Positions 22,800 to 33,143 of a stretch of DNA of 64,000 bases are shown one piece after another. The position numbers and the translations under genes were made by a program. Numbering within the stretch: the first letter of the stretch is position 1; the number at the start of each line of letters is the position of its first letter. Origin of the DNA: Macrobrachium rosenbergii. Its lineage: Eukaryota; Arthropoda; Malacostraca; Decapoda; Palaemonidae. The DNA is taken from positions 9,725,162 through 9,789,161 of the forward strand of contig NC_089749.1 in the NCBI RefSeq assembly GCF_040412425.1, read 5' to 3'. The notes beneath the pieces were generated by a model. The model made no database searches and was not told where the DNA came from. It saw only the letters and a program-made list of their open reading frames with translations.

Positions 22800-25700
22800 T
22801 ACTTACACATTTTTTTTATTCCAACTGTAAGAAACAAGGAGTGTAGTACAGTGTAAGGGGCACAAGGCAGGGAGAGAATTAACGCAATGATTTTGAAGTA
22901 TTAAGTAAATCAAAATGATAGAGATTAAGCTCAAGTCGAATTACTGTGATGATTTAAGCCGCTGTACATATTCATGGCTTGACTGATATTGGTGTGTTCA
23001 CAACTTGGTTGTCGCAGCAGGAATGAATGTTTGTTATTGGCCACAACAACCAACAGACTGAATTAGTTTTAAGGGAACCAGCTCAGCACGATAGTCTAGG
23101 ATGCTGTAAACTGTCATCGGCACATATTTTATTACTATGCATGTGTTTGAAAAAGTTATTGTGGTGCTTTATTAAGCGTATATTTTCTCAAATGCTTGTA
23201 GGATTTAAATTCCTTTACTGTACTCAGGTTTTTTTTTAGTAGCTTTGGAAAATCAGAATTAGTAAGAGAGTTTTTGTACAGATATGGTTGATTTTTGTCT
23301 GAATCATTGGAGATTTATTTAGTAGATAAGGACTGTGTAACTGGTAGTGTTTTTTAAACTTGGGTAGGTTTATATGGCTGTATACTATTTGGTAGAGCAG
23401 ATGCAGGTATTCTGCTCTCCCGTTTTGGCAAGGAGACGGAAAAATTCCATTTTATATTGGACTTGTTTGGGATGTTTCATAAGCAGTTCACTGGAGTACA
23501 AAGTGCGTAAAAAGATGTTGAATTGAACTTGAAGAAACGATGAGGAAAAAATGGATAGAATTTTTTAATTGCTTTTATGTATCATAGTACTATATTTACC
23601 ACTGATTTCTGATGTCTTGTAAAACTATGTAATGTTGATGAACTGAGAATGACATTACCCATGTATAATTTGTTATGCAAGTGAGTACTTTATGTAACAC
23701 AGGATTAATTGAATGTAGGATGATGTATAACCCGTGAAGATAATTTGAAAGTATGAATTGTAGTGAATAACTTAAAAAAATCGTCAAGATGGTTTCGGTA
23801 AGCCTCAAACCACATTCTTCAGTATACATAAGGCTTTCTCCAATGCCTTTTTACTTAACTTTTTATCAAACTGCTGTAGAATACTCTGGTATGTCCTTTG
23901 AGAAGTATTAGTGGAGGATAAAATAGTTGAATTAGGGGTTTGAACCAGTGCATGGGTAACCCCCTTTTTTTTTTGAAGTATGTTAAATGCAAAGTGAAAT
24001 AGTACTGAATTTACTGGACTGGTGAATTAAGTAACAGAATTAGTAATTTTTTTTACATGAAGGATAAATCATTATAGGCCAATGTATTTAACTTCTCAGA
24101 TGTTATGGTTATATTATAAGAAAAACTGTAAGTCATTTTCTGTAGACCCTCAACAGAATGTAACCTACATCTTAACTTGAAAAGTGTGGTTCCCATGCTT
24201 GATAATGCTTAACGTATGAAGTGGTATTACCAGATCACTTGGTTATTTGTGAGCCCTCTTACAAGTTATTTGTAAGCCCTCTTACATTTATAAAGACAAA
24301 GAAAATAGAGGTGTGGGTTTTAGAGGTACAGGGCTTGTCTAGAAAGACCACATGCCTTTGAGAAATGGGTGCAAATTATGTGATGACCACCTGACGTGAT
24401 CCAGAGGAAGATGTAAGAAATAATTGTTAAACATGTTTTGTGTGACTGCCCCAGTTTCAGTCCACACGAATGATAGGAGGTTTTAAAGCATGAGAATGAG
24501 CTACATTGTATCTTGTTTAGTTAATGAATTTTTAATCATTTAAGGGTTTTGCGTGCCATTCTTATGAGAACATAGAATTATGGTTTATTGTGTTGACAAA
24601 CTATGTTATGGTAATAATTTGCTTAAATTTGGGTAAAAAGCTAATTTAGTTAAAAGCCACAGTTTTATTGATATTAGAAAATTTGTAATATACTATAGAT
24701 ATTTGTATTCTGTTTAAGTAAACTGCACGCAGATGAACTTTACATTGCTAGTTAAGCACAAAATATATTTATCCATTCACAGTTCAGAAGTTTACAGCAT
24801 TGTAAGTATGGATTAACTTTGAAACTTAAAATTCAAGTCTTCAAAATTATCATATTGTCTCTGATGAAACTAGGGAGATGTTTCCTGCATGACTGTACTA
24901 TGTCTGATAAATTTAAAGCAAAATTCTCAAAGGGTTGCTTCAGTTATATTTAATGAAGGTCAAAGGAAATGAGGGTTTGTTTAAAGTGCATTGACATGGA
25001 TATAAAGCCCATCTTATTTAATTTATGTGAGAACATTCCACACTGTTATTTCCCTATCAGTAGTCTGCAATAGATTATGGAGAAAGTGGAGAGAAGAATA
25101 AGGGGCAAGCCCTGATTGAGCATTTAAAAGCTTTAGTGTAGCTGTTTTGTCAGGATAGCGAGCACCAAAGAAGCTTCTTCACTTAAGAGCTGTGTTTTTA
25201 CGTCAGAGTTTAAAGAATGATGTATTTTGAGTTGGAAGAATGATGTATTTTTGTGTCATTTTAAAATAAGTACTGCAGTTTCTTTTCTCCCTGAAATATG
25301 GCCAGTACAGCTTATTGCTACGTCCATAAAGAGGAGTCTCGTGGTCTTGTAGTGTGCAACAGACGTTGTATAGAAGCCAGTTTTGTACTTTCCACAGTAT
25401 TTGATGTGTTCAAGACATTGCATCAATCTCTTAGCAGTATTATGGCATCATTGATAGTACAGTACAAAACGTTTTTTATACACTAAAGAATTTTGCATTC
25501 CCACAAGAAAACTGGTTCCAACTTACTTACTGAATAATTGAGTTCCCAAACATTACCAGTGAATTTTCTTGCCATGTTTTGTATTTTCATTGCTATACAT
25601 ATTACTGAGAGATTGGTCTTCTGGTGTTTTACAGTACCCTAGTGACAGAGAGAAACTGTAACTTATCCAGTCATACTTGTAGTGTGTTGGCCACTTTGCG

Positions 25701-26250
25701 AGGACTTAAGGTAATGATTCAGTCAAAATCTTAGTCTTGGTGGGAGTGGTGACCGTAGTAGTGACTCTTTATAATGCATTTTGTATATTTCTTAACTCTC
25801 TTCATAGACTAACATCGATGATAAGACATTATCCTTTAGTCCTGTGGTGTCTTTTCTGTGCAGTGCACAGTTGAGAACACCTTGTGGATACCATTTTAAC
25901 AGTCCCATGTTAACACTTGGAATTTTTAAATCATTCCGGGAAAACTTTAACCCAGACAAAATGTAACAGTGAGTTGAGTATTTTTATTTAGCGAAACAAG
26001 GTACTGTACTTTTATTTAACAAGGTGTAAATGCTGTCATTCCTGAACATTATTTTTGGCTATTCAAATGGGTTAGTGCAAAGTAAATGGTTTAGTTCAGG
26101 GATTCTCAGTTAGGGGTAATATTACCCTCCATAGGTGTTGATCATGAGCATGTTTCCTGACATCATCTTTTCATCAGATTTTGTCCCAAGTTGCCTATGT
26201 TGCCAGCAGAATAGATGTGCGTGTTTATGCTGTTTCGACTTTGTTTTCCA
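22800..26250. other. Intergenic, nothing recognised
   Basis: AT-rich sequence with only small duplications (for example a 25-bp repeat around 24240-24290). No exon-like frame with flanking splice sites or family similarity was found. Confidence 0.5.
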
Positions 26251-26252
26251 CC

Positions 26253-26566
26253 AATGACCCCACAGGGGGAGTAGTGCCGTCAGTGCACCTCATTTGGTGC
26301 ACTGTAGGCATTTTTTAAGGTTCTTTGCAGCGTCCCTCCGGCTCCCAGCTGCAACACCAGTCATTCCTTTTACTGTACCTCCATTCAAAGTCTCTTTTTC
26401 CACCTTACTTTCCACCTTTCCTCAACAGTTGTTTCACAGTGCAACTGCGAGGTTTCCTCCTGTCATTTCAGACCTTTTTAACTGTCAATCTCTGCTTCAG
26501 TGCCAAATGACCTCATAGGCCCCAGCACTTAGCCTTTGGCCTAAGTTCTGTATTCTATTCTGTTCC
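26253..26566 (+). repeat. Interspersed repeat 'CCTCATAGGYCCCAG', copy 1
   Basis: It ends with GACCTCATAGGCCCCAGCAC and CCTTTGGCCTAAGTTCTGTA, shared with 27605-27835 and in part with 4084-4186. Two overlapping 60-75 aa frames here are repeat sequence, not genes. Confidence 0.75.
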
Positions 26567-27604
26567 ACAAATGCAAACAAAAATACTTGCAATTTGACAC
26601 AAAGTTTGGTGGGAAGAGGCTAAAGGAAAACAAATTCTGCTCATGTGACACTGCCCTTAGAGTAAACAGGTCTATATACTTTCATGCTGGCATTTGTCAT
26701 GGTACACAGTGACTGTCAAAGTTTGGTGAATATGGTAGGCCGGTGTTTTAGTGTTAAGTAATATTTCTGTAGAGATTTTTTTTTTTTCCAAATATCTAAA
26801 ACTGTGAATCCCTGGCTATATGTGATAATGTTTCAATCCATTTATAGCAGGTTATTTTGGTGTTTATTTTGTCACACATTGTTTTCAAAGTGTAACCCCT
26901 CTATATAAAGTAATTGGGACCATACTCGTTTTATTTGACATGTTTCCAAAACCCTTCATCTTTGGTAAATGGCAGAGGGTGGAATAATGAATATGGTAAC
27001 AGAGTAAAGTACATCAGACCTGTCTTTGGATGGTAACACCCTCTGAACCTAGAGAATGCCACACTAAATTGAATATTGTCTTCAATTTGGCCAATCTACA
27101 CTGACAAATGGATAATTACAGACCATCTCACATGGCCCAATCTGTGCATTAACGGAATGCAGGTCAACACTATCAGCTGGTGAAATAATCCTTCCTTAAA
27201 AACATGAAGGTGTTCTGAATGTTGATCACTGCTGGATCTGTGATCACGTCTGGATATTAAATAAAAGTGGAGATGATTCCCATAAACTTGTGGCATTACT
27301 GGAGACCTATATGAAATAAATTGCTTGATTTCTGGAATGAAGTAATGGATAATGACAACTTACACATGATTTGCAGCCACAGTAGGGTTGTGGCAGCCAT
27401 CAGTGGAAAAATAAAGAAATTGGTTTACAAAGGGGTCAGTCTTAAAAAGGAAAAATTGTCGAGGCCGTAAGAAAATCCAGTTTTGTAAAGGTTTAAAAAA
27501 ATGCAATAATGTGTTTCTAAGGCAAGTCTTGTGAACATGTTGCAAATCTATATAAATATATTTGAAAAGGTTAACCTTTGTAAGCAGCTTCACATTGCCC
27601 TCAC

Positions 27605-27835
27605 CCCCCCCAGCTGCAACCCCTTTCATTAATTTTAATGTACCTCCATTCATATTATCTTTCTTCCATCTTACTGTCCACCCTCTCCGAACAATTATTT
27701 CATAGTGCAACTGCGAGGGTTTCCTCCTGTTACACCTTTCTAGCCTACCTACTCTCAATTTGTCTTCCAGTGCTGAATGACCTCATAGGTCCCAGTGCTG
27801 GCCTTTGGCCTAAAATCTATATTTCATTCTGTTCC
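27605..27835 (+). repeat. Interspersed repeat 'CCTCATAGGYCCCAG', copy 2
   Basis: It matches copy 1 from CAGCTGCAAC through ATTCTGTTCC with scattered substitutions. Copy 1's first ~90 bp are missing, so this copy is 5' truncated, as expected for a retroposed element. Confidence 0.75.
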
Positions 27836-28998
27836 ATTATATTCAGAGGATAGTTTTTCATATATAACATCTATGCAATCAATGAATTCTCCCGAGAAGC
27901 AAAAGCATTTAAAAATTGAGGACTGCGTAGATAAATTGTGTAAGTAATTTTTTCAAAGCTAGAAATATCAAAACGAGATGTTTTTGTGTACAATCAAATG
28001 CTAAAAGCCATTTGAAAATCCCTGTTCTCTGTGTTTAGACGGAGAAATTAAAAATAGTAAACTAATTGCTCCAAAAATTATGTATATTATAATTCAAGAA
28101 GTTGTAGATATACAGTTAACATACGACCATGCAAATTAAACAAAAAGCTCATCACTATCGTAAAATTATTATAACTATTCCAAAGAATGCTTCATGCGAG
28201 AACAATCCGGAATTGGTTTAGATTAAGCCTACCCCATGCAAGCACTGGCCCTTGGTCTAAGCTTAAGTGCTAAGATGTTAAAGGAAGTGAGAAGCCTGGT
28301 GTGGACCTAGTGCGCTGCCCAACCATGTTCTGTGACATACCATTATTAAACTTACTTATTATTTTTAATTTCTTCATGGATATGAGGTTCGTTTATTAAC
28401 TAACTCGCTAGTGAAGAGCCGAAGGAATGATTATACCAGATTATAAATAGTCTCAAAAAAAAGGGAATGTTTACTCGCATAGCAGCGGAAGTAGGTATAT
28501 ATCGCCCAAGTACGCTACTATATGGGACGAAAATCCTTCCAGGAAATACTTTCACACAATGGAGGTCATTCGTGAAGGATACCCAGCATATCCTATACAT
28601 TTACTATAGCAATGCTTTTCAATTATGTTTTTTTCGAGTACTGGGTTAATCTATGTGAATTTAAGTGCAATTTTTGATAAAACATCGTTCATATATGCAG
28701 TAATATGTCTTGTTCTTTTGCCTAATTCAATATTTAAGTATCATTTCCCATTTCTAGAGGATAGTGTACCCTGCATGTTGTAATGAGACTCGCTCATCCC
28801 TCCCCCATACTATTTACCAGGGTCAAGGATAACCTTGTGATCATATTTAGGGGTAAAAACAACTTCCGTCTCTGCTGTTCGGAAGTTATACTTATAGAAT
28901 CTGTTGAAAGCATAAGTTGTAATTTATCTTTTTCGAAATTGTTTATAAAAAAAACTCGCCATTTGGTAAATAGGAAAAGTCATATACGATACATTCAG

Positions 28999-29070
28999 CG
29001 GGTACGAGAATGACGTCATGCCTATTAACGCCTGATTTCAGGAAACGGTAGATGGACAGAGGTTACAAGT
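28999..29070 (+). repeat. Diverged dispersed repeat, copy 1
   Basis: GGGTACGAGAATGACGTCAT through CTGATTTCAGGAAACGG and GGACAGAGGTTA matches 31912-31990 with indels. Confidence 0.55.
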
Positions 29071-29424
29071 CAGTCATAAAAAACATTTCATGTCAGATGA
29101 ATTTTATTCAATCTCCTTAAGAATCCATCACAAACTTGTTTAAATGAGTCACTAAATAATCACTATAAATAACTCCCATCCACTTAAAATACCCATTAAC
29201 CCTACATGTGTCAAAAGTTGCGACTCTGGCTTTGGCTTCGAAAACCTTCCTTTGTAATATTCAAAGATAATATCTTAACACTCACTAATTACGATAAATA
29301 ACACAACATATACTTATTGAAAAGTATTGAGTCTAAAATCGATGCAATTTACTTGCAATAGCGATTCACAAATGTAAATTACGAGTTGATGAGCGTAATC
29401 GAATCAAAACATTGATCGCCATTG

Positions 29425-29545
29425 CTTCTTGTTGTTGGCCCGAGAGATCAGAGGAAGAACAGCAGTTCCGTCACTCCCACGAACTTGTGTGAATGTGTTG
29501 TTGTTCTCTGTAAGTGTACGTGGTGCATTTTAAAAGCCGAGATGG
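29425..29545 (+). promoter_or_regulatory. Possible 5' region / non-coding first exon of MICU1
   Basis: This stretch is richer in G+C and CpG than its surroundings and ends in TTGTTGTTCTCT|GTAAGTG, a strong donor at 29510 with no protein-coding frame before it. It lies about 3.4 kb upstream of the first coding acceptor at 32956, so it could be a 5' UTR exon. No core promoter element is convincing. Confidence 0.2.
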
Positions 29546-29995
29546 CTTCAGTGTTCTACTTCATTTTTGTTCGGTTTGTTGTTGAAAAACAACATTTTTT
29601 TGTGCATTAATGATAGGTTAACGTAGTCTACAGGCTTAGGTTTAAGGTTATTAAACTCTTGGGTCAGAGCTTCGTCGGCATATCTTACCATTTGAAATAA
29701 CGCTGTGGTAGTTTAATGTCTTGTTAATTATAAGTATTTTATGTTTTATCCACTTTTTATCTTCTTTTTTTTGCGTGTTTACCGTTATTGTTGGTGCGAA
29801 CGACTATAGGAATATAATACTGGGTTGGTGTTTTTTGACAGCTTCGTATCGCAGGTCTGTGTATAACAATGGTGGGGAATCGGGATGCGACTCAAACGGG
29901 AGTTTTAAATACCAGCAAGAATGTTTTAAAAGCCAAATGCATTAACCAGCAATCGGCTACAGACCTATACTAAGCAGTAGGGAAATGGGTAATAT

Positions 29996-30200
29996 TACAG
30001 TTTAGGTGTCCAAATTCACTGTTCCCTTGTGTGTATTTTTGTCGTCTTTCCTATTTTCAGTGTCGTCTTTCGACAGATCTGCAAACAGATGTATATTTTC
30101 TAAAATATGATCAGTTTATCTGCTTGCAAAAGCAGAGAGCTGATTTTCAAAATTCCATGGTCCAGATCCTCAGACATGTTTTTGTTTATTTACGTTCCTC
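29996..30200 (+). mobile_element. Truncated TIR element, 'CAGTTTAGGGGTCC' family
   Basis: It begins TACAGTTTAGGTGTCCAAAT and matches 30617-30800 through GACATGTTTTTGTTTATTTA, but no right terminal repeat is seen. Confidence 0.7.
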
Positions 30201-30344
30201 CCTTTATTCCCCTTTATTCCTCTTGTCTCTTACAGTCTGCTTCTGTAAGCAGATAGATTGCCCATTTGGCAGAACTGAGTTAGTAGCAATACCATGGTAT
30301 TTAGCGCAGAAATGGTAGCTTGGTGGTATTCTGATGCTTATTAA

Positions 30345-30565
30345 CAATTAAACGTTAATTTTTGGCGGTCGGCAATGAATTTGGTAGTTTACCTTTTTGA
30401 ACTCTCTACCCTCACGGTAAGGGGGACCCCGATACTCCCATACGCGACCATAGACGGAGCCCTGTCTTGTGAGGATCACGTAAGGAAACCCCTTGTTGGA
30501 TGGACTTCAGGGGACCATTACAGGTTAATTACAGCCGACCGCCAAAAAAAAACGTTGAATTGTAA
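30345..30565 (+). mobile_element. TIR element, 'GGCGGTCGGC' family
   Basis: The left arm CAATTAAACGTTAATTTTTG followed by GCGGTCGGC has an inverted partner GCCGACCGCCAAAAAAAAAC then GTTGAATTG at the right. The ~220-bp interior is GC-richer than its surroundings. Confidence 0.7.
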
Positions 30566-30618
30566 ATAAGCAAACCAAAATACTAAATACCAGCCGCAGA
30601 TCTGGTTAGAATTACCCT

Positions 30619-30873
30619 ACAGTTTAGGGGTCCAAATTCACTGTCCTCTTGTGTGCGTGTGTTTGTCGTCTTTCCTATTTTCAGTGTCGTCTTTCGACAG
30701 ATCTGCAAATAGAGATTTTCGATTTTCTCAAAATTCCATGGGTCCATATCCCCTAAGACATGTTTTTGTTTATTTATATTTTTCATCTTTTTCCATGATT
30801 CAATCAATATTTTTTTATAAATATTGTGCTGATCTTGACTTTACGTGATGCAGTGAATTTGGACCCCTAAATT
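30619..30873 (+). mobile_element. TIR element (MITE), 'CAGTTTAGGGGTCC' family, complete
   Basis: The left end CAGTTTAGGGGTCCAAATTC is the inverse of the right end GAATTTGGACCCCTAAATTG with one mismatch; both sides carry TA. At 255 bp it has no coding capacity. A TA target and CAGT terminus fit Tc1/mariner. Confidence 0.85.
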
Positions 30874-31125
30874 GTATGATTACCGGGAAATGGTGTTGGA
30901 TGTTGTGTAATCCATAAGGACGAATCAAAGCGCAGGCCTACGTATGCAGGCGTACGTTTTGTCTGCAGAGTTAAAAGTATCTTCCAAGTTAAAGCTTTGG
31001 AACGAGTTGAAAGTATCTTCCAATAAACATGTCATCAACTAATCTTATACATATCACAGACAAGTTAAAACGTCAGGGACTGTAAAGGGGAACAAATCTT
31101 AGGCAAATGTTTGATAATTGTGTAA

Positions 31126-31680
31126 AATTTTATAAGTTGCCAATATGACTCCAGCCAGCCATTATTGCAGATAAAAACCATTTTGGGTTTTTCATGCAGA
31201 AATGGCTAGGAAATGATAGGGCGCTAAAAGAACCTTCAAATGCCAACCTAATGTAACCCTGGGGTGTTTACTGGTTGCTATTTTATTGTATTTGCAATGG
31301 GGGTGGCCGGTATTGTCTTACCTTATAAGTCGTAATTTGATTAATTTTTTATTATCATTTACGCAAGCGTTTATAGGGTTCAATATAATTTTATTTATCA
31401 TTTGCGCAAGTGATTATGGCGTTCAAAGTAATTTTTTTATTTATCATTTGCGCAAGTGTTTATGGGGTTCAAAATATATTTTCATCATTTGTTCAAGTGT
31501 TTATTCGGTTTAAAATAATTTTATTTATATCATTTGTGCAAGTGTTTATGGGGTTCAAAATAATTTTTTATTTATCATTTGCGCATAGTGTTTATGGGGT
31601 TCTAAATAACGAGGATGAAGAGCTCTTTTCAAAAAGGTAGATTACAATTTCATATCTTGTATTGGCAACTTATAAAATAA
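31126..31680 (+). mobile_element. TIR-bounded block containing a minisatellite
   Basis: TTTTATAAGTTGCCAATA at the left (31128) recurs inverted as TATTGGCAACTTATAAAATA at the right (31660-31679). Immediately outside lie two copies of a ~80-bp sequence (31044-31121 and 31685-31769). The interior holds a six-unit minisatellite. Confidence 0.6.
31352..31608 (+). repeat. Minisatellite, about 44-47 bp unit, six units
   Basis: The unit contains TTATCATTTGCGCAAGTGTT and TATGGGGTTCAAAATAATTT. Units differ by scattered substitutions and small indels. Two overlapping ~75-aa frames arise from it and are not genes. Confidence 0.88.
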
Positions 31681-31911
31681 TACCCTTATACATACATACC
31701 ACAGACAAGTTGAAAAAGGGTCAGGGACTGTAAATGGGAACAAATCTAAGGCAAATGTTTGATAATTGTTTGAAGCGCCGGTTAGAACTGCCAGTAAAAC
31801 TGCAGACTACAACCGCTGCCAGATTCTTGCCTGTTTTCGACTTGAATATGTTCTACTGCCTTTAGTTTTTATTTAAAATCTGGTAAGTAGTCTAGGAAGC
31901 CATAAACATTC

Positions 31912-31990
31912 TGTGGGTATGAGTATGACATCATGGATACATAGGCCTATGAGCAGCTGATTTCGGGAAACGAAAGGTGGAGAGAGGTTA
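31912..31990 (+). repeat. Diverged dispersed repeat, copy 2
   Basis: GGGTATGAGTATGACATCAT through CTGATTTCGGGAAACGAAAG and GAGAGAGGTTA matches 28999-29070. Confidence 0.55.
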
Positions 31991-32956
31991 ATTAAAAGTA
32001 GTTACCAGACATCACAATCCGTTCATATTTCTTGCACTTGGATCTAAGGCTTTTTAGGACAAGTGTGTCCAAAAAGTGCAAAGAATTTGTGAAGTTGAGA
32101 GGGCATTGGGGCTATTAAAATTAAGTAGTGATCATATATCAAAAAATGTCTCCCATACGTTCAAGGAAGTTGCTTGAAAGATGGTTGTCCATCCACATTG
32201 ACATGAATAAAAATACAAAAGCATTAGTGATAATATTAGCCTAGCCCTTGCCCATAAGTTGTAATGTTGTCCAAAAGGACATAGTATTTACTAGATTGAG
32301 GTTCGGGCATACCTGCCTTGCGCACTTCAGGTTTTGGGTGAAGAAGTTTTGCTTGGGTCTTTCAAAAGAATTGGTATTTTTATTTATATGATAATTTTTT
32401 TTATATGAATCTGCAAATGAAATGAATAATTTTTGTGTATTAGTATGAGCATAGGCTGATGTTTTAGTAGTGGATATTTTTTTAATTATGAATTCATTTG
32501 CATAACTGTGGTGCGCTGAATAGCCTCCTTAGTCCAGTGCTGGTCCATATGCCCCATATTTCACACTTTTAATTTTTCACATCTGTACGAAACAGTTTCC
32601 GAAATGTAGAAGTACAAAATACAATAAGCGTTTGATACTACATTGTTACAAAATTTGATTTCAACTAAAGTACTGCCCTCAGTTTTTTAATCACATATAG
32701 TATTGAGAAGTATAGTATAGATGAAACTGAATGGGAAACATACGTTTATTTGACTTGAGTTGATGTATTTGATGAAATAGCCTAGTCCTACCTTTAGTAT
32801 AAGGAAATGAATACTACGGTATATTGCACCCAGTTTATCCTCAGACCTTATGTTGAAATGCACTTAATGAAGCAGTGTATCACTGGAGGTTACCAAATGT
32901 TCAGCAAAGTGTTTTAGGGTAATATGACAATTATTGACTGTTATTTTATTTTACAG

Positions 32957-33143
32957 AGTTTGATTACCTGAAAAAGAGCCTGATGAGGGGAACGCTCCTT
33001 AGAGTACTGCCAACCCTCACTCGAGAACGAGGGTCACTTCCTGCCGGTCGTTTTACCAGTCTTGACAGTACCCTGGTGCCTAGGCCATGTAGTGTTAGGG
33101 GGTATTCAGCGCTGACGAGCGCTCGGAGAAGAGACGGCAATAG
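32957..33143 (+). CDS. MICU1: MICU1 first coding exon: mitochondrial presequence (CDS from 32983)
   Basis: The acceptor TTTATTTTACAG ends at 32956; ATG at 32983 begins [18 protein letters not shown], an Arg-rich amphipathic leader typical of mitochondrial import, and the exon ends at a GTAAGT donor (33144), phase 2. The frame stays open upstream of the ATG to the exon edge (TTT GAT TAC CTG...), and the -3 base is C, so an upstream start in a 5' exon is possible. The exon encodes residues 1-53 and part of 54. Confidence 0.8.

Noticed and set aside
29539..29610. ATG (MASVFYFIFVRFVVEKQH...) as an alternative first coding exon of MICU1
   Set aside because: Short hydrophobic frame with a stop and no donor in a usable phase before it.
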